The translations under genes were made by a program, and so were the position numbers. Below are positions 52,853 through 61,335 of a stretch of DNA of 64,000 bases, piece by piece; position 1 is the first letter of the stretch; each line of letters begins with the position of its first letter. Source of the DNA: Homoserinibacter sp. YIM 151385 (GTDB lineage Bacteria; Actinomycetota; Actinomycetes; Actinomycetales; Microbacteriaceae). The notes beneath the pieces were generated by a model. It was not told where the DNA came from. It worked only from the letters and a program-made list of their open reading frames with translations, and did no database searches. The DNA is taken from assembly GCF_027912415.1 (NCBI RefSeq), contig NZ_CP115175.1:310001-374000 (forward strand), written 5' to 3'.

Positions 52853-55579
52853 GTGGCCAACCCACGCGTGCACGAGATCGCGAGCGAACTCGGCATCGAC
52901 AGCAAGATCGCCATGGACAAGCTCAAGGACATGGGCGAGTTCGTGAAGTCGCCGTCCTCCAGCATCGCGCCCCCCGTGGCGCGGCGGCTGAAGGCGGCGC
53001 TCGAGGCCTCCGGCGTCAAGGCGCCCGAGACCCCCGCGGCGGCACCGCGACCCGCGAGCCCCGCGAAGCCCAAGCCCGCGGCGTCGAAGCCGGCGCCCGC
53101 GCCGGCCCCGAGCGCACCCGCGGCCGCGCCGGCCGCCGAGGCGCCCGCGGCCTCCCCGTCGCCCGCGGCCTCCCCGTCGCCCGCGGCCTCCGCGACGCCC
53201 GCGGCCCCGGCCGCCGACGACGCCGCGAAGCCCGGCGGTCCGCGCCCCGGCGCACCCCGCCCCGGCAACAACCCCTACGCCTCCTCGCAGGGCATGCAGC
53301 GCCCCGGCGGCCCGCGCCCGGGCGCGCCTCGCCCCGGCAACAACCCCTTCTCCAGCACCCAGGGCATGCCGCGACCGGGCGGCGGAGCCGGCGGCGGCAT
53401 CCCGCGTCCCGGCGCGCCGCGCCCGAGCGCGCCGCGTCCCGGCGCCCCCCGCCCCGGTGCCCCGCGTCCCGGCGGTCCCGGTGCGCCCTTCCAGCAGCGT
53501 CCCGGCCGTCCCGGCGGCGGCGGCCCCGGCCGTCCCGGCGGCGGCGGCCCCGGCGCCGGCGGATTCCAGCGCCCCGCGGGCGGCTTCGCCGGCCGTCCGG
53601 GCGGCGGCGGGCGCGGTCGCGGCGGCGGCACGGCCGGCGCCTTCGGCAAGGGCGGCGGCAAGAGCCGTGCGCGGAAGTCGAAGCGGACGAAGCGGGCCGA
53701 ATACGAGATGCGGGAGGCCCCGTCGCTGGGCGGCGTCGCCGTTCCCCGCGGCGACGGCAAGACGGTCATCCGCCTGCGCCGCGGCGCCTCGATCAGCGAC
53801 CTCGCCGACAAGCTCGAGACGCTGACGAAGTACAACGTCCAGCCCGGCGCGCTCGTCACGGCCCTCTTCCACCTCGGCGAGATGGCCACCGCGACCGAGT
53901 CGCTCGACGAGGCGACCTTCAAGATCCTCGGCGAGGAGCTCGGCTACAGCATCCAGATCGTCAGCCCGGAGGACGAGGACAAGGAGCTCCTCGAGGGCTT
54001 CGACATCGACCTCGAGCAGGAGCTCGCCGACGAGGACGACTCGCAGCTCGAGATCCGTCCCCCTGTCGTGACCGTCATGGGCCACGTCGACCACGGAAAG
54101 ACCAAGCTCCTCGACGCGATCCGCCAGGCGAACGTCGTCGCGGGCGAGGCCGGCGGCATCACGCAGCACATCGGCGCCTACCAGGTCTGGACCGAGCACG
54201 AGGAGATCGAGCGCGCGATCACCTTCATCGACACCCCGGGACACGAGGCCTTCACCGCCATGCGCGCCCGCGGTGCGCAGGTGACCGACATCGCGATCCT
54301 CGTCGTCGCGGCCGACGACGGCATCATGCCGCAGACGGTCGAGGCGCTGAACCACGCCCAGGCGGCGAACGTGCCGATCGTGGTCGCGGTCAACAAGGTC
54401 GACAAGGAGGGGGCCAACCCCGCCAAGGTCCGCCAGCAGCTCACCGAGTACGGGCTCGTCGCCGAGGAGTACGGCGGCGACGTCATGTTCGTCGACGTCT
54501 CCGCGACGCAGAAGAAGGGCATCCAGGAGCTCCTGGACGCCGTCCTCCTCACCGCGGACGCCGGGCTCGACCTCCGCGCCAACCCCGACAAGGACGCGCG
54601 CGGCGTCGCCATCGAGGCGAAGCTCGACAAGGGCCGCGGCGCCGTCGCGACCGTGCTCATCCAGTCCGGCACGCTGCGCGTCGGCGACGCGATCGTCGCG
54701 GGCACCGCCTACGGACGCGTCCGGGCGATGCACGACGAGAACGGCGAGCAGGTCGAGGAGGCGCAGCCCTCGCGGCCCGTCCAGGTGCAGGGCCTCTCCA
54801 CGGTCCCGCGCGCGGGCGACACCTTCCTCGTCACGGAGGACGACCGCACCGCCCGCCAGATCGCCGAGAAGCGCGAGGCCGCGCAGCGCAACGCGCTGCT
54901 CGCGAAGGCGCGCAAGCGCATCAGCCTCGAGGACTTCACGCGCGTGCTAGCCGAGGGCAAGGTCGACTCGCTCAACCTCATCATCAAGGGAGACGTCTCC
55001 GGTGCCGTCGAGGCCCTGGAGGAGTCGCTCCTCAAGATCGAGGTCGACGAGAGCGTCCAGCTCCGCATCCTGCACCGCGGCGTCGGCGCGGTCACCGAGT
55101 CGGACATCGACCTGGCGACCATCGACAACGCGATCGTGATCGGCTTCAACGTCCGACCGGACGTCAAGGCCCGCGAGCGCGCCGCGCGCGAGGGCATCGA
55201 CGTCCGCTTCTACTCCGTCATCTACTCGGCGCTCGAGGACATCGAGAACTCGCTCAAGGGGATGCTCAAGCCGGAGTACGAGGAGGTCCAGTCGGGCATG
55301 GCGGAGATCCGCGAGGTCTTCCGCTCGTCGAAGTACGGCAACATCGCCGGTGTCATCGTCCGCTCGGGCACGATCACCCGCAACGCCAAGGCGCGGGTCA
55401 TCCGCGACGGCGTCGTGGTGGGCGACGGTCTGGCGATCGAGTCGCTGCGCCGCTTCAAGGACGACGTCACCGAGGTGCGCACGGACTTCGAGGCCGGTAT
55501 CGGGCTCGGCAAGTTCAACGACATCCAGATCGGCGACGAGATCGAGACGACCGAGATGCGCGAGAAGCCGCGGGCGTAG
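52853..55579 (+). CDS. infB: Translation initiation factor IF-2
   Basis: GTPase that brings initiator tRNA to the 30S subunit. GTG 52853 ([20 protein letters not shown]) gives 908 residues. The N-terminal about 270 residues are Pro/Ala/Gly-rich and repetitive ([24 protein letters not shown]). The conserved part has G1 GHVDHGKT (410-417), [13 protein letters not shown] and domains III-IV to the end. The leader contains competing hairpins. A 30-bp inverted repeat separates it from rbfA. Confidence 0.97.
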   Translation: MANPRVHEIASELGIDSKIAMDKLKDMGEFVKSPSSSIAPPVARRLKAALEASGVKAPETPAAAPRPASPAKPKPAASKPAPAPAPSAPAAAPAAEAPAASPSPAASPSPAASATPAAPAADDAAKPGGPRPGAPRPGNNPYASSQGMQRPGGPRPGAPRPGNNPFSSTQGMPRPGGGAGGGIPRPGAPRPSAPRPGAPRPGAPRPGGPGAPFQQRPGRPGGGGPGRPGGGGPGAGGFQRPAGGFAGRPGGGGRGRGGGTAGAFGKGGGKSRARKSKRTKRAEYEMREAPSLGGVAVPRGDGKTVIRLRRGASISDLADKLETLTKYNVQPGALVTALFHLGEMATATESLDEATFKILGEELGYSIQIVSPEDEDKELLEGFDIDLEQELADEDDSQLEIRPPVVTVMGHVDHGKTKLLDAIRQANVVAGEAGGITQHIGAYQVWTEHEEIERAITFIDTPGHEAFTAMRARGAQVTDIAILVVAADDGIMPQTVEALNHAQAANVPIVVAVNKVDKEGANPAKVRQQLTEYGLVAEEYGGDVMFVDVSATQKKGIQELLDAVLLTADAGLDLRANPDKDARGVAIEAKLDKGRGAVATVLIQSGTLRVGDAIVAGTAYGRVRAMHDENGEQVEEAQPSRPVQVQGLSTVPRAGDTFLVTEDDRTARQIAEKREAAQRNALLAKARKRISLEDFTRVLAEGKVDSLNLIIKGDVSGAVEALEESLLKIEVDESVQLRILHRGVGAVTESDIDLATIDNAIVIGFNVRPDVKARERAAREGIDVRFYSVIYSALEDIENSLKGMLKPEYEEVQSGMAEIREVFRSSKYGNIAGVIVRSGTITRNAKARVIRDGVVVGDGLAIESLRRFKDDVTEVRTDFEAGIGLGKFNDIQIGDEIETTEMREKPRA

Positions 55580-55590
55580 GTCCGCTGCCG

Positions 55591-55697
55591 GATGCGGGGC
55601 GGTCTCTCCGGCTGTCCCGCATCCCGCGGTCGTCGACTTCGTCGGCGGCCGCTTGCCAGACCCACCAGCGGGACGGCCGGAGAGACCGCCCCGCATC
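55591..55697. repeat. 30-bp inverted repeat between infB and rbfA
   Basis: Arm 1 at 55591-55620 (starts GATGCGGGGCGGTCTCTCC) and arm 2 at 55668-55697 match at 29 of 30 positions in inverted orientation, with a 47-nt loop. There is no T-run after it. It fills most of the 140-bp infB-rbfA gap and is followed by GGAG and the rbfA start. It shares overall size and shape, but not sequence, with the 86-87-bp units. Confidence 0.85.
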
Positions 55698-55719
55698 CTC
55701 TCGAACGACTGGAGATGCC

Positions 55720-56205
55720 ATGGGGGAGAACCCTCGCGCAGCGAAGATGGCGGATCGCATCAAGGAGATCGTCGCGAAGCGGCTCGAGCGCGGGCTGCGC
55801 GACCCGCGCCTCGGCTTCGTGACCATCACGGATGTCCGCGTGACCGGCGACCTCCAGCACGCGAGCGTGTTCTACACCGTGTACGGCACGGACGAGGAGC
55901 GTGCCGACAGCGCCGCGGCCCTCAAGGCCGCGACGGGCATGCTCCGCAGCGAGGTCGGCCGCAACATCACCGCGCGCCTCACCCCGAGCCTCGAGTTCAT
56001 CCTCGACGCGCTGCCCGAGAACGCGGCCGCGATCACCGCCCTCCTCGCGCAGGCCCACGATCGCGACGAGGCGGCACATGCCCTCGCCGCCGGCGCGCAG
56101 TACGCGGGCGACGAGGACCCGTACGTGAAGCCGCGCGTCCCCGACGAGGACGACGAGCTCGATGAGGACGACGAGTTCGACGACGGGCCGCCCCCGCGCG
56201 CCTGA
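55720..56205 (+). CDS. rbfA: Ribosome-binding factor A
   Basis: KH-fold 30S maturation factor. The ATG at 55720 (MGENPRAAKMADRIKEIVAK) follows GGAG and gives 161 residues. Family features: RGLRDPRLGFVTITDVRVTGDLQ split around GDLQHASVFYTVYG and RSEVGRNITARLTPSLEF. The C-terminal tail is acidic (DEDDELDEDDEFDDG). Its stop is 3 nt from the stop of the convergent glycosylase gene. Confidence 0.96.
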   Translation: MGENPRAAKMADRIKEIVAKRLERGLRDPRLGFVTITDVRVTGDLQHASVFYTVYGTDEERADSAAALKAATGMLRSEVGRNITARLTPSLEFILDALPENAAAITALLAQAHDRDEAAHALAAGAQYAGDEDPYVKPRVPDEDDELDEDDEFDDGPPPRA

Positions 56206-56208
56206 GCC

Positions 56209-57069
56209 TCAGCGCAGCAGGCGGTCCATCACCCGGTCGGAGAGCTTCCGACCGCCGGTCTGGCAGCTCGGGCAGTACTGGAACGTCGAATCGGCGAAGA
56301 TCACCTGCTGCACGGTGTCGCCGCACACCGGGCACGCCTCGCCCTTGCGGCCGTGCACCCGCATTCGCGACTTCTTCTCGCCCTTGAGCTCGCTCGCGGC
56401 GAGCCCCTCGTTGCGGGCCATCGCGTCCTGGAGCGTCGAGCGCAGCGCCTCGTAGAGCACGGCGGACTGCTCCTCGTCGAGCGCGGCCGGAGCGAAGGGC
56501 GACATGCGCGCGACGTGGAGGATCTCGTCCGAGTAGGCGTTCCCGACGCCGGCGATGACGGACTGGTCGCGCAGCAGCCCCTTGAGCTGGCGTCGGCCCT
56601 GCTCGGCGAGGATGCCGCGGAACCGCTCCAGCGTGAACCCGGGCTCGAGCGGATCGGGGCCCAGGCGCGCCACGCCCGGCACCTCGAGCGGGTCTCGGAC
56701 GAGCGAGATCGAGAGCGACTTGCGGGTGCCCGCCTCGGTGGCGTCGAAGCCCGAGCCGTCGTCGAGCACGAGCCGCGCGGCGATCGGCCCCGCGCCCGGT
56801 CGCGTGCGGGGCGCCGGTGCCGTGTTCCGCCATCGGAGCCAGCCCGCGCGCGCCAGGTGGATGATGAGGTGCAGCCCGCCCGCCTCGATGTCGAGGAACT
56901 TGCCGTGGCGTCCGACCCCCGCGATCTCGAGGCCCTCGAGGGCGTCGAGCGGCGGGTCGAAGGTCTTGAGGGCGGGGAAGGCGTGGATCTCGAGCCGCGC
57001 GATCGCGTGGCCGACGAGCCGCCCGCGCAGATCGGCGGCGAGCGCCTCCACCTCGGGCAGCTCCGGCAT
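56209..57069 (-). CDS. mutM: Fpg/Nei family DNA glycosylase
   Basis: Base-excision glycosylase/AP lyase for oxidised purines. The N-terminal catalytic PELPEVEAL (Pro2, Glu3) is intact, with a Lys in RHGKFLDIE, the helix-two-turn-helix RDQSVIAGVGNAYSDEILH and the C-terminal zinc finger (CPVCG and CPSC). 286 residues. The preceding stretch at 57113-57509 holds three inverted-repeat units, so its promoter must lie in the short 57070-57112 gap or read through the units. Confidence 0.9.
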   Translation of the reverse strand: MPELPEVEALAADLRGRLVGHAIARLEIHAFPALKTFDPPLDALEGLEIAGVGRHGKFLDIEAGGLHLIIHLARAGWLRWRNTAPAPRTRPGAGPIAARLVLDDGSGFDATEAGTRKSLSISLVRDPLEVPGVARLGPDPLEPGFTLERFRGILAEQGRRQLKGLLRDQSVIAGVGNAYSDEILHVARMSPFAPAALDEEQSAVLYEALRSTLQDAMARNEGLAASELKGEKKSRMRVHGRKGEACPVCGDTVQQVIFADSTFQYCPSCQTGGRKLSDRVMDRLLR

Positions 57070-57112
57070 GCCCCCATCCTGCCCCGCCCGCCCGCGCCCC
57101 GCGCGCCCTCCC

Positions 57113-57199
57113 GTCGGAAACTCAGGACTCCGTCACCGCGGACGCGCCCGCGCCCCGAGACCCGCGGGGCGCGCGTCGCGAGGCTCCTGAGTTTCCGAC
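57113..57199. repeat. 87-bp inverted-repeat unit D
   Basis: Inverted 15-bp ends as in unit A. The interior has its own 9-bp stem, CGCGCCCCG (57149-57157) with CGGGGCGCG (57165-57173), so the whole unit can fold as a long hairpin. Confidence 0.9.
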
Positions 57200-57281
57200 G
57201 CGCTGACCGCGGTGCCGTCTGCCGCGTCATCCTCGCGCAGCGCGGTTCGCGCGGCGGTTCGTGCTGCTGCAGGGCGCCCGT

Positions 57282-57367
57282 GTCGGAAACTCAGGAGTGT
57301 TGCACCCGTGGTGGGTCGTCTCGCGGAGGGTCCGGCAGTCGCCGGCCTCGAGTCCTGAATTTCCGAC
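57282..57367. repeat. 86-bp inverted-repeat unit E
   Basis: Ends as in the other units, with one substitution in the right arm (TCCTGAATTTCCGAC). The interior is unrelated to the other units. Confidence 0.88.
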
Positions 57368-57423
57368 GCGAGCGCGGCGGCGTGACGCGGCCGCGGCTCG
57401 GGCGGCCCGCCGGAAGCGTCCGG

Positions 57424-57509
57424 GTCGGAAACTCAGGACTCCCGCGGCGGGCCGGGCGGGGCGGCGGCACTGCCGGTGGGGGCGGCGGACGGAGTCCTGA
57501 GTTTCCGAC
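57424..57509. repeat. 86-bp inverted-repeat unit F
   Basis: Both arms carry the ACTC version beyond the 15-bp core. The interior is G-rich on the plus strand and has a small CGGC-act-GCCG stem. Confidence 0.88.
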
Positions 57510-57558
57510 GGCGGGCAGGCGGGAGGTCGCGCGGCGAGGCCGGCGGGGGATCGCGCGA

Positions 57559-58785
57559 CTAGCCCCGCGTGAGCGCCCGCTCGATCGCGGCCACGCCCGC
57601 CTCGACCTCCGCGAAGGAGGTGCTCAGGGGGGAGAGGCCGATCCGGATGCCGCCCGGCGGTCGGAAGTCGGGGATGACGCCCTCGCCCCAGAGGGTCGCG
57701 ACCGCGCGGCGGGCGGCCGGATGCTCGATCGTGAGGTGCGCGCCCCGCTGCGCGGCATCGCGCGGCGAGCCGAGCTCGGCGCCGAGCGGCGCGAGCCGCG
57801 CCTCCACGAGGGACAGGGCGAAGGCGGTGAGCGCCTCCGACTTCTGCCGGATCGCGGGCAGGCCGGCCTCGGCGACGAGCTCGACGGCATCCCGCAGCGG
57901 CTGCATGGCGAGCACGGGCGGCGTGCCGGACAGGAGGCGGCGGATGCCGGGCGCGGGCCGGTACGGCTCGGTCATGTCGAACGGCGCGGCGTCGCCCATC
58001 CAGCCGGTGATCGGCTGGCGGAGCGCGTCGAGGTGGCGTGCGGCGACGTAGGCGAAGGCGGGGGAGCCGGGCCCGCCGCCGAGGTGCTTGTAGGTGCAGC
58101 CGACCGCGAGGTCGACGCCCCAGGCGTCGAGCTCGATCGGCACGACGCCCGCGGAGTGGCAGAGATCCCAGAGCATGAGCGCGCCCGCCTCGTGCGCGAG
58201 GGAGGTGATGGCGGCTGCGTCGGCGAGATGCCCGGAGCGGTAGGCGACGTGGCTGAGCACGACCGCGGCGGTGCGCGGACCGAGCGCGGGGGCGATGAGC
58301 TCGGTGCTCGGGCCGCCGTCGGCGGGCGGCGAGATCCACACGAGCCGCGCGCCCGTCTCGGCCGCGATGCCCTCGAGCACGGCCCGATCGGTCGGGAAGT
58401 CGTCGCGCGAGAGCACGAGCTCGTCGCGATCCGGCCGCAGGGCGAGCGCGGCGCGCACGAGCTTGTAGAGCAGGACGCTCGTCGAGTCGGCGACGACCGT
58501 CTGGCCGGCGGCCGCGCCGAGGGCGACCTCGCCGATCCGGTCGCCGAGCACGAGCGGCAGCTCGAGCCAGCCCTCGTCCCAGCCGCGGATGAGGCGCCCG
58601 CCCCACTCCTCGGCGATGAAGCGCGGCATCCGCTCGAGGGTCGCCCGGAGCGGTCGCCCGAGCGAGTTGCCGTCGAGATAGGCCGTGAGCCGGGCGGACC
58701 CCGGGTCGATGAAGCGCTCGCGGAGCGACGCGAGCGGGTCGGCGGCGTCGAGCTCGGCCGCGGTGGGCGTTCGGGCCTCGGTCAC
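57559..58785 (-). CDS. kynU: Kynureninase
   Basis: PLP enzyme cleaving kynurenine to anthranilate and alanine (tryptophan catabolism). The 408 residues include AYLDGNSLGRPLRATLE, WGGRLIRGWDEGWLELPL, the aspartate-PLP region LWDLCHSAGVVPIELD and Schiff-base Lys near 233 (GCTYKHLGGGPGSPAF), and TGWMGDAAPFDM. GTG 58785 has TACCGT 6 nt upstream. No other kynurenine-pathway gene lies in the window. Confidence 0.93.
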   Translation of the reverse strand: MTEARTPTAAELDAADPLASLRERFIDPGSARLTAYLDGNSLGRPLRATLERMPRFIAEEWGGRLIRGWDEGWLELPLVLGDRIGEVALGAAAGQTVVADSTSVLLYKLVRAALALRPDRDELVLSRDDFPTDRAVLEGIAAETGARLVWISPPADGGPSTELIAPALGPRTAAVVLSHVAYRSGHLADAAAITSLAHEAGALMLWDLCHSAGVVPIELDAWGVDLAVGCTYKHLGGGPGSPAFAYVAARHLDALRQPITGWMGDAAPFDMTEPYRPAPGIRRLLSGTPPVLAMQPLRDAVELVAEAGLPAIRQKSEALTAFALSLVEARLAPLGAELGSPRDAAQRGAHLTIEHPAARRAVATLWGEGVIPDFRPPGGIRIGLSPLSTSFAEVEAGVAAIERALTRG

Positions 58786-58791
58786 CCGGCG

Positions 58792-58797
58792 ACGGTA
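58792..58797 (-). promoter_or_regulatory. -10-like hexamer TACCGT before kynU
   Basis: On the minus strand TACCGT is followed by six bases and the GTG at 58785. Confidence 0.45.
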
Positions 58798-58801
58798 TCA
58801 G

Positions 58802-59668
58802 TCAGTCGGGGAGGCCGAGCCCGCTCGCGGTCTCGACGACGAGCCGGTCGCGCAGGAGCCCGGCGATCGCGCGCTCGCGCTGCGCGGCATCCGGCCAGTC
58901 GGCGGCGACGGCCTCGCGGGGCACGGGGATCTCGCTGCCGCGCAGCGCCCGCAGCACGAGCCCGCGCACCTGGCGGTCGGATCCCTCGAAGCGCGCCTGC
59001 CGCGGCGCGCGCGGCCCCTCGTAGTCGGGGTACCCGGCCGTCCGCCAGGCGCACGCGGCGGCGATGGGGCACGCCCCGCATCGCGGTGCGCGCGCCGTGC
59101 ACACCGTCTGCCCGAGCTCCATGGTGCCCGCGTTCACGAGGACGCTGAGCTCGCGATCCTCGGGCAGGAACGCATCCATGCGCTCGAGATCCGCCCGGGT
59201 CCGCGGCGGACCGGGCTCCGCCTGCCCGTCGAGCGCGCGGGCGAGCACGCGCCGGATATTCGTGTCGACGACGGGATGCCGGCCCCCGTGCGCGAAGACG
59301 GCGACGGCCCGTGCGGTGTACGGCCCGACGCCCGGCAGGGCGAGCAGCTCGTCGACATCGGACGGCACCTCGTTCTCGTAGCGCTCCGCGATCGCGGTGG
59401 CCGCGCCGTGGAGCGCGAGCGCCCGCCTCGGGTAGCCGAGCCGGTCCCAGGCCCGGATCGCCTCGCTCGCCGGCTCCGCCGCGAGGTGGGCGGGGGTGGG
59501 CCACCGCTCGAGCCAGCTGGCGAGCCGGGGGATGACGCGCTCGACCTGCGTCTGCTGGAGCATGAACTCGGAGACGAGCGTGCCCCAGGCGCTGAATCCG
59601 GCGCGCCGCCAGGGGAGGTCGCGCGCGGAGGCCCGGAACCAGGCGGCGATCTCGCGGGCGGCGTCCAC
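58802..59668 (-). CDS. mutY: A/G-specific adenine glycosylase
   Basis: Removes adenine mispaired with 8-oxoguanine, complementing the Fpg enzyme encoded 1.7 kb away. The 288 residues have the HhH-GPD core (LVSEFMLQQTQVERV with catalytic Glu, LALPGVGPYTARAV, VVDTNIRRVLARAL) and the 4Fe-4S loop Cys190, Cys197, Cys200, Cys206. The C-terminal 8-oxoG-recognition domain of E. coli MutY is absent or minimal. GTG 59668 is set by the adjacent hexamer. Confidence 0.93.
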   Translation of the reverse strand: MDAAREIAAWFRASARDLPWRRAGFSAWGTLVSEFMLQQTQVERVIPRLASWLERWPTPAHLAAEPASEAIRAWDRLGYPRRALALHGAATAIAERYENEVPSDVDELLALPGVGPYTARAVAVFAHGGRHPVVDTNIRRVLARALDGQAEPGPPRTRADLERMDAFLPEDRELSVLVNAGTMELGQTVCTARAPRCGACPIAAACAWRTAGYPDYEGPRAPRQARFEGSDRQVRGLVLRALRGSEIPVPREAVAADWPDAAQRERAIAGLLRDRLVVETASGLGLPD

Positions 59669-59674
59669 CGCTCC

Positions 59675-59694
59675 AGGGTAGGCGCGCGTAGCCT
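59675..59694. promoter_or_regulatory. Back-to-back -10 hexamers in a 32-bp divergent gap
   Basis: TACCCT (minus strand, 59675-59680) lies 6 nt before the mutY GTG and TAGCCT (plus strand, 59689-59694) lies 6 nt before the ATG at 59701. The promoters overlap almost completely, so initiation in the two directions should compete. Confidence 0.5.
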
Positions 59695-59700
59695 GTGCGC

Positions 59701-60273
59701 ATGACGGGATGGGCGCCGGAGCGGCGCGACACGATGCGGGCGATCGCGCAGGAGCTGCTGCAGCACGCGAGCCGCGGTCGTGCGCTCGTCGCCGTCGCGG
59801 GCGCGGACGCCGATGCGACCGGGCCGGTGGCCGCCGATCTGGAGTCGGCGCTCCGCGAGCAGGCTCACGCGGTCTTCCGCGCGCCGATCGCGGGGTTCCT
59901 GCGGCCGCGGTCGGCGCGCGATCCGGACGCACCCGCTCCTGGCGACATCGACGCGTCGGTGCTGCGGCGCGTCCTCGTGGAGCCCTTCCGCCTGGGCGAG
60001 GGTGCGGCGTTCGTGACGGCTGCGGTCGATCCCGAGCGCGACCGGCCGGTCGAGCCGCGCTGGCGCAGCGGCCCGCGCGACGCGATCATGCTCGTCGACG
60101 GCGCGTTCCTCCTGCAGCCCGAGCTCGCGGGGCTGTGGAGCACGACGATCGGCGTCCTCCGCCAGGAGGAGGGTGCCGGCGCCGAGGAGGCGGCGCTGCG
60201 TCGCGAGGCGCGCATCCTGCTCGACGTCTCCGATGCGGCGCATCCCCGGCGGATCTTCGCGGACGCGTGCTGA
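59701..60273 (+). CDS. Uridine kinase-like protein with degenerate P-loop
   Basis: A 190-residue protein that resembles actinobacterial uridine kinase-like NTPases in layout: an N-terminal helix, a beta strand and loop, a region FRAPIAGFLRPRSARDPD (family members have SIDGFHRPR-type sequence here), and LVDGAFLLQPELAGLW. The loop reads VAVAGADADATGP, lacking the GK[ST] of Walker A, so ATP binding by the classical mode is unlikely. The ATG at 59701 fits the promoter. Function unknown. Confidence 0.65.
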   Translation: MTGWAPERRDTMRAIAQELLQHASRGRALVAVAGADADATGPVAADLESALREQAHAVFRAPIAGFLRPRSARDPDAPAPGDIDASVLRRVLVEPFRLGEGAAFVTAAVDPERDRPVEPRWRSGPRDAIMLVDGAFLLQPELAGLWSTTIGVLRQEEGAGAEEAALRREARILLDVSDAAHPRRIFADAC

Positions 60274-60277
60274 CGGG

Positions 60278-61282
60278 CTAGTCGCGCCCGAGCGGCACCG
60301 AGGCCGCGACGAGCTCGGCGGGGACGAAGCGCCCGGTCGCCTCGACCTGGTGCACGAGGGCGACGAGCGCGGCGGCGACGGGCGCGGCGGTGCCGGCGAG
60401 CTCGGCCTCCCGGACGATCGCGCCGTTGAGGTGGTCGATCTCGCTCGGCTGGCCGCGGCGGATGCTCTGCAGCGTCGAGGCCGGATTCGGCACCTCGCCC
60501 ATGCGGCGGGCCATCGCGCGGGGGAGCAGGCCGCCGAGGGCGAGCGGTGCGCGGCCGAGGAGCCGGAGGAGGCGGTCGTCGAGCCCCTGGAGCGGCTGGA
60601 AGCGCACGCCCCGCCGACGCGCGATGCGCACCGATTCGCGCATGCTCGCGGTGAGGATGCGGCGCAGGCCGGGGTGCGCGACCGTCTCCTGCACCGACAG
60701 CCCGGTGATCGCGGGCAGGGCGTTGACGTGGTTGATGAGGAGCTTCGTCCACTGCGCGCCGCGGATGTCGGGCGTGCGGACGACCGGCAGCACCTCGCCG
60801 AGGGCCCGCGCGGCGAGCTCGACGGCGTCGGCGTCCTCGGCACGCTCCGTCCCGATGAGGACCGGTCCCGGGGTCGTCACGCGGACGCTCCCCGGGGAGA
60901 GGAAGGAGGCCGCGAAGCCGGCGAGACCGGCGACGACCGCCGAGCCGGGGGCGGCCTCCCGGGATGCGGCGATCCCGTCGAGCCCGTTCTGGACGACGAG
61001 CAGGGGCGCGCCCGAGAGCGCGTCGGCGTTCTGACGGATCGCGGCGGGGCCGTCCTGCGCCTTGACGGCGATGATCGCGAGCTCCGGGGGCGAGGCGAGG
61101 ACCTCGCCGCCCGCGATGCGGGCCGTGTGCTCGCCCCACGCGCCCTCGAGGCGGAGCCCGCCCTCGCGGATCGCGGCGAGGTGGGCGCCGCGGGCGGCCG
61201 CCTGGATCTCGTGCCCGGCGCGGTCGAGGAGCGCGGCGAGCGTGCCGCCGACGGCGCCCGCCCCGATGATCCCGATCCTCAC
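60278..61282 (-). CDS. panE: 2-dehydropantoate 2-reductase
   Basis: NADPH-dependent reductase of ketopantoate in pantothenate/CoA synthesis, or a related ketopantoate-reductase-family enzyme. The 334 residues begin with the Rossmann motif RIGIIGAGAVGGTLAALL, contain LLVVQNGLDGIAAS and the catalytic Lys region GAQWTKLLINHVNALPAI, and EIDHLNGAIVREAEL. GTG 61282 is preferred to ATG 61303 because TAGGAT lies 7 nt upstream of it. Confidence 0.88.
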   Translation of the reverse strand: MRIGIIGAGAVGGTLAALLDRAGHEIQAAARGAHLAAIREGGLRLEGAWGEHTARIAGGEVLASPPELAIIAVKAQDGPAAIRQNADALSGAPLLVVQNGLDGIAASREAAPGSAVVAGLAGFAASFLSPGSVRVTTPGPVLIGTERAEDADAVELAARALGEVLPVVRTPDIRGAQWTKLLINHVNALPAITGLSVQETVAHPGLRRILTASMRESVRIARRRGVRFQPLQGLDDRLLRLLGRAPLALGGLLPRAMARRMGEVPNPASTLQSIRRGQPSEIDHLNGAIVREAELAGTAAPVAAALVALVHQVEATGRFVPAELVAASVPLGRD

Positions 61283-61289
61283 CGCAAGG

Positions 61290-61295
61290 ATCCTA
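61290..61295 (-). promoter_or_regulatory. -10-like hexamer TAGGAT before panE, supports the GTG start
   Basis: On the minus strand TAGGAT is followed by seven bases and the GTG at 61282. It lies downstream of the alternative ATG at 61303. Confidence 0.5.
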
Positions 61296-61323
61296 GGCGG
61301 CATCCGATGCGGTCGCCGCGCGA

Positions 61324-61329
61324 TAGCGT
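61324..61329 (+). promoter_or_regulatory. -10-like hexamer TAGCGT before truB
   Basis: TAGCGT ends 6 nt before the truB ATG at 61336; panE is divergent. Confidence 0.45.
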
Positions 61330-61335
61330 GAGGGC

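Larger units (their letters stand above)
57070..57558. repeat. Gene-free region with three 86-87-bp inverted-repeat units
   Basis: This 489-bp gap separates two minus-strand genes and contains units D, E and F. I see nothing else supportable in it. Confidence 0.85.

Noticed and set aside
53030-53660. Repeat expansion or frameshift in the infB 5' region
   Set aside because: Pro/Ala/Gly-rich repeats in the IF-2 N-terminus are normal in actinobacteria and the frame is intact throughout.
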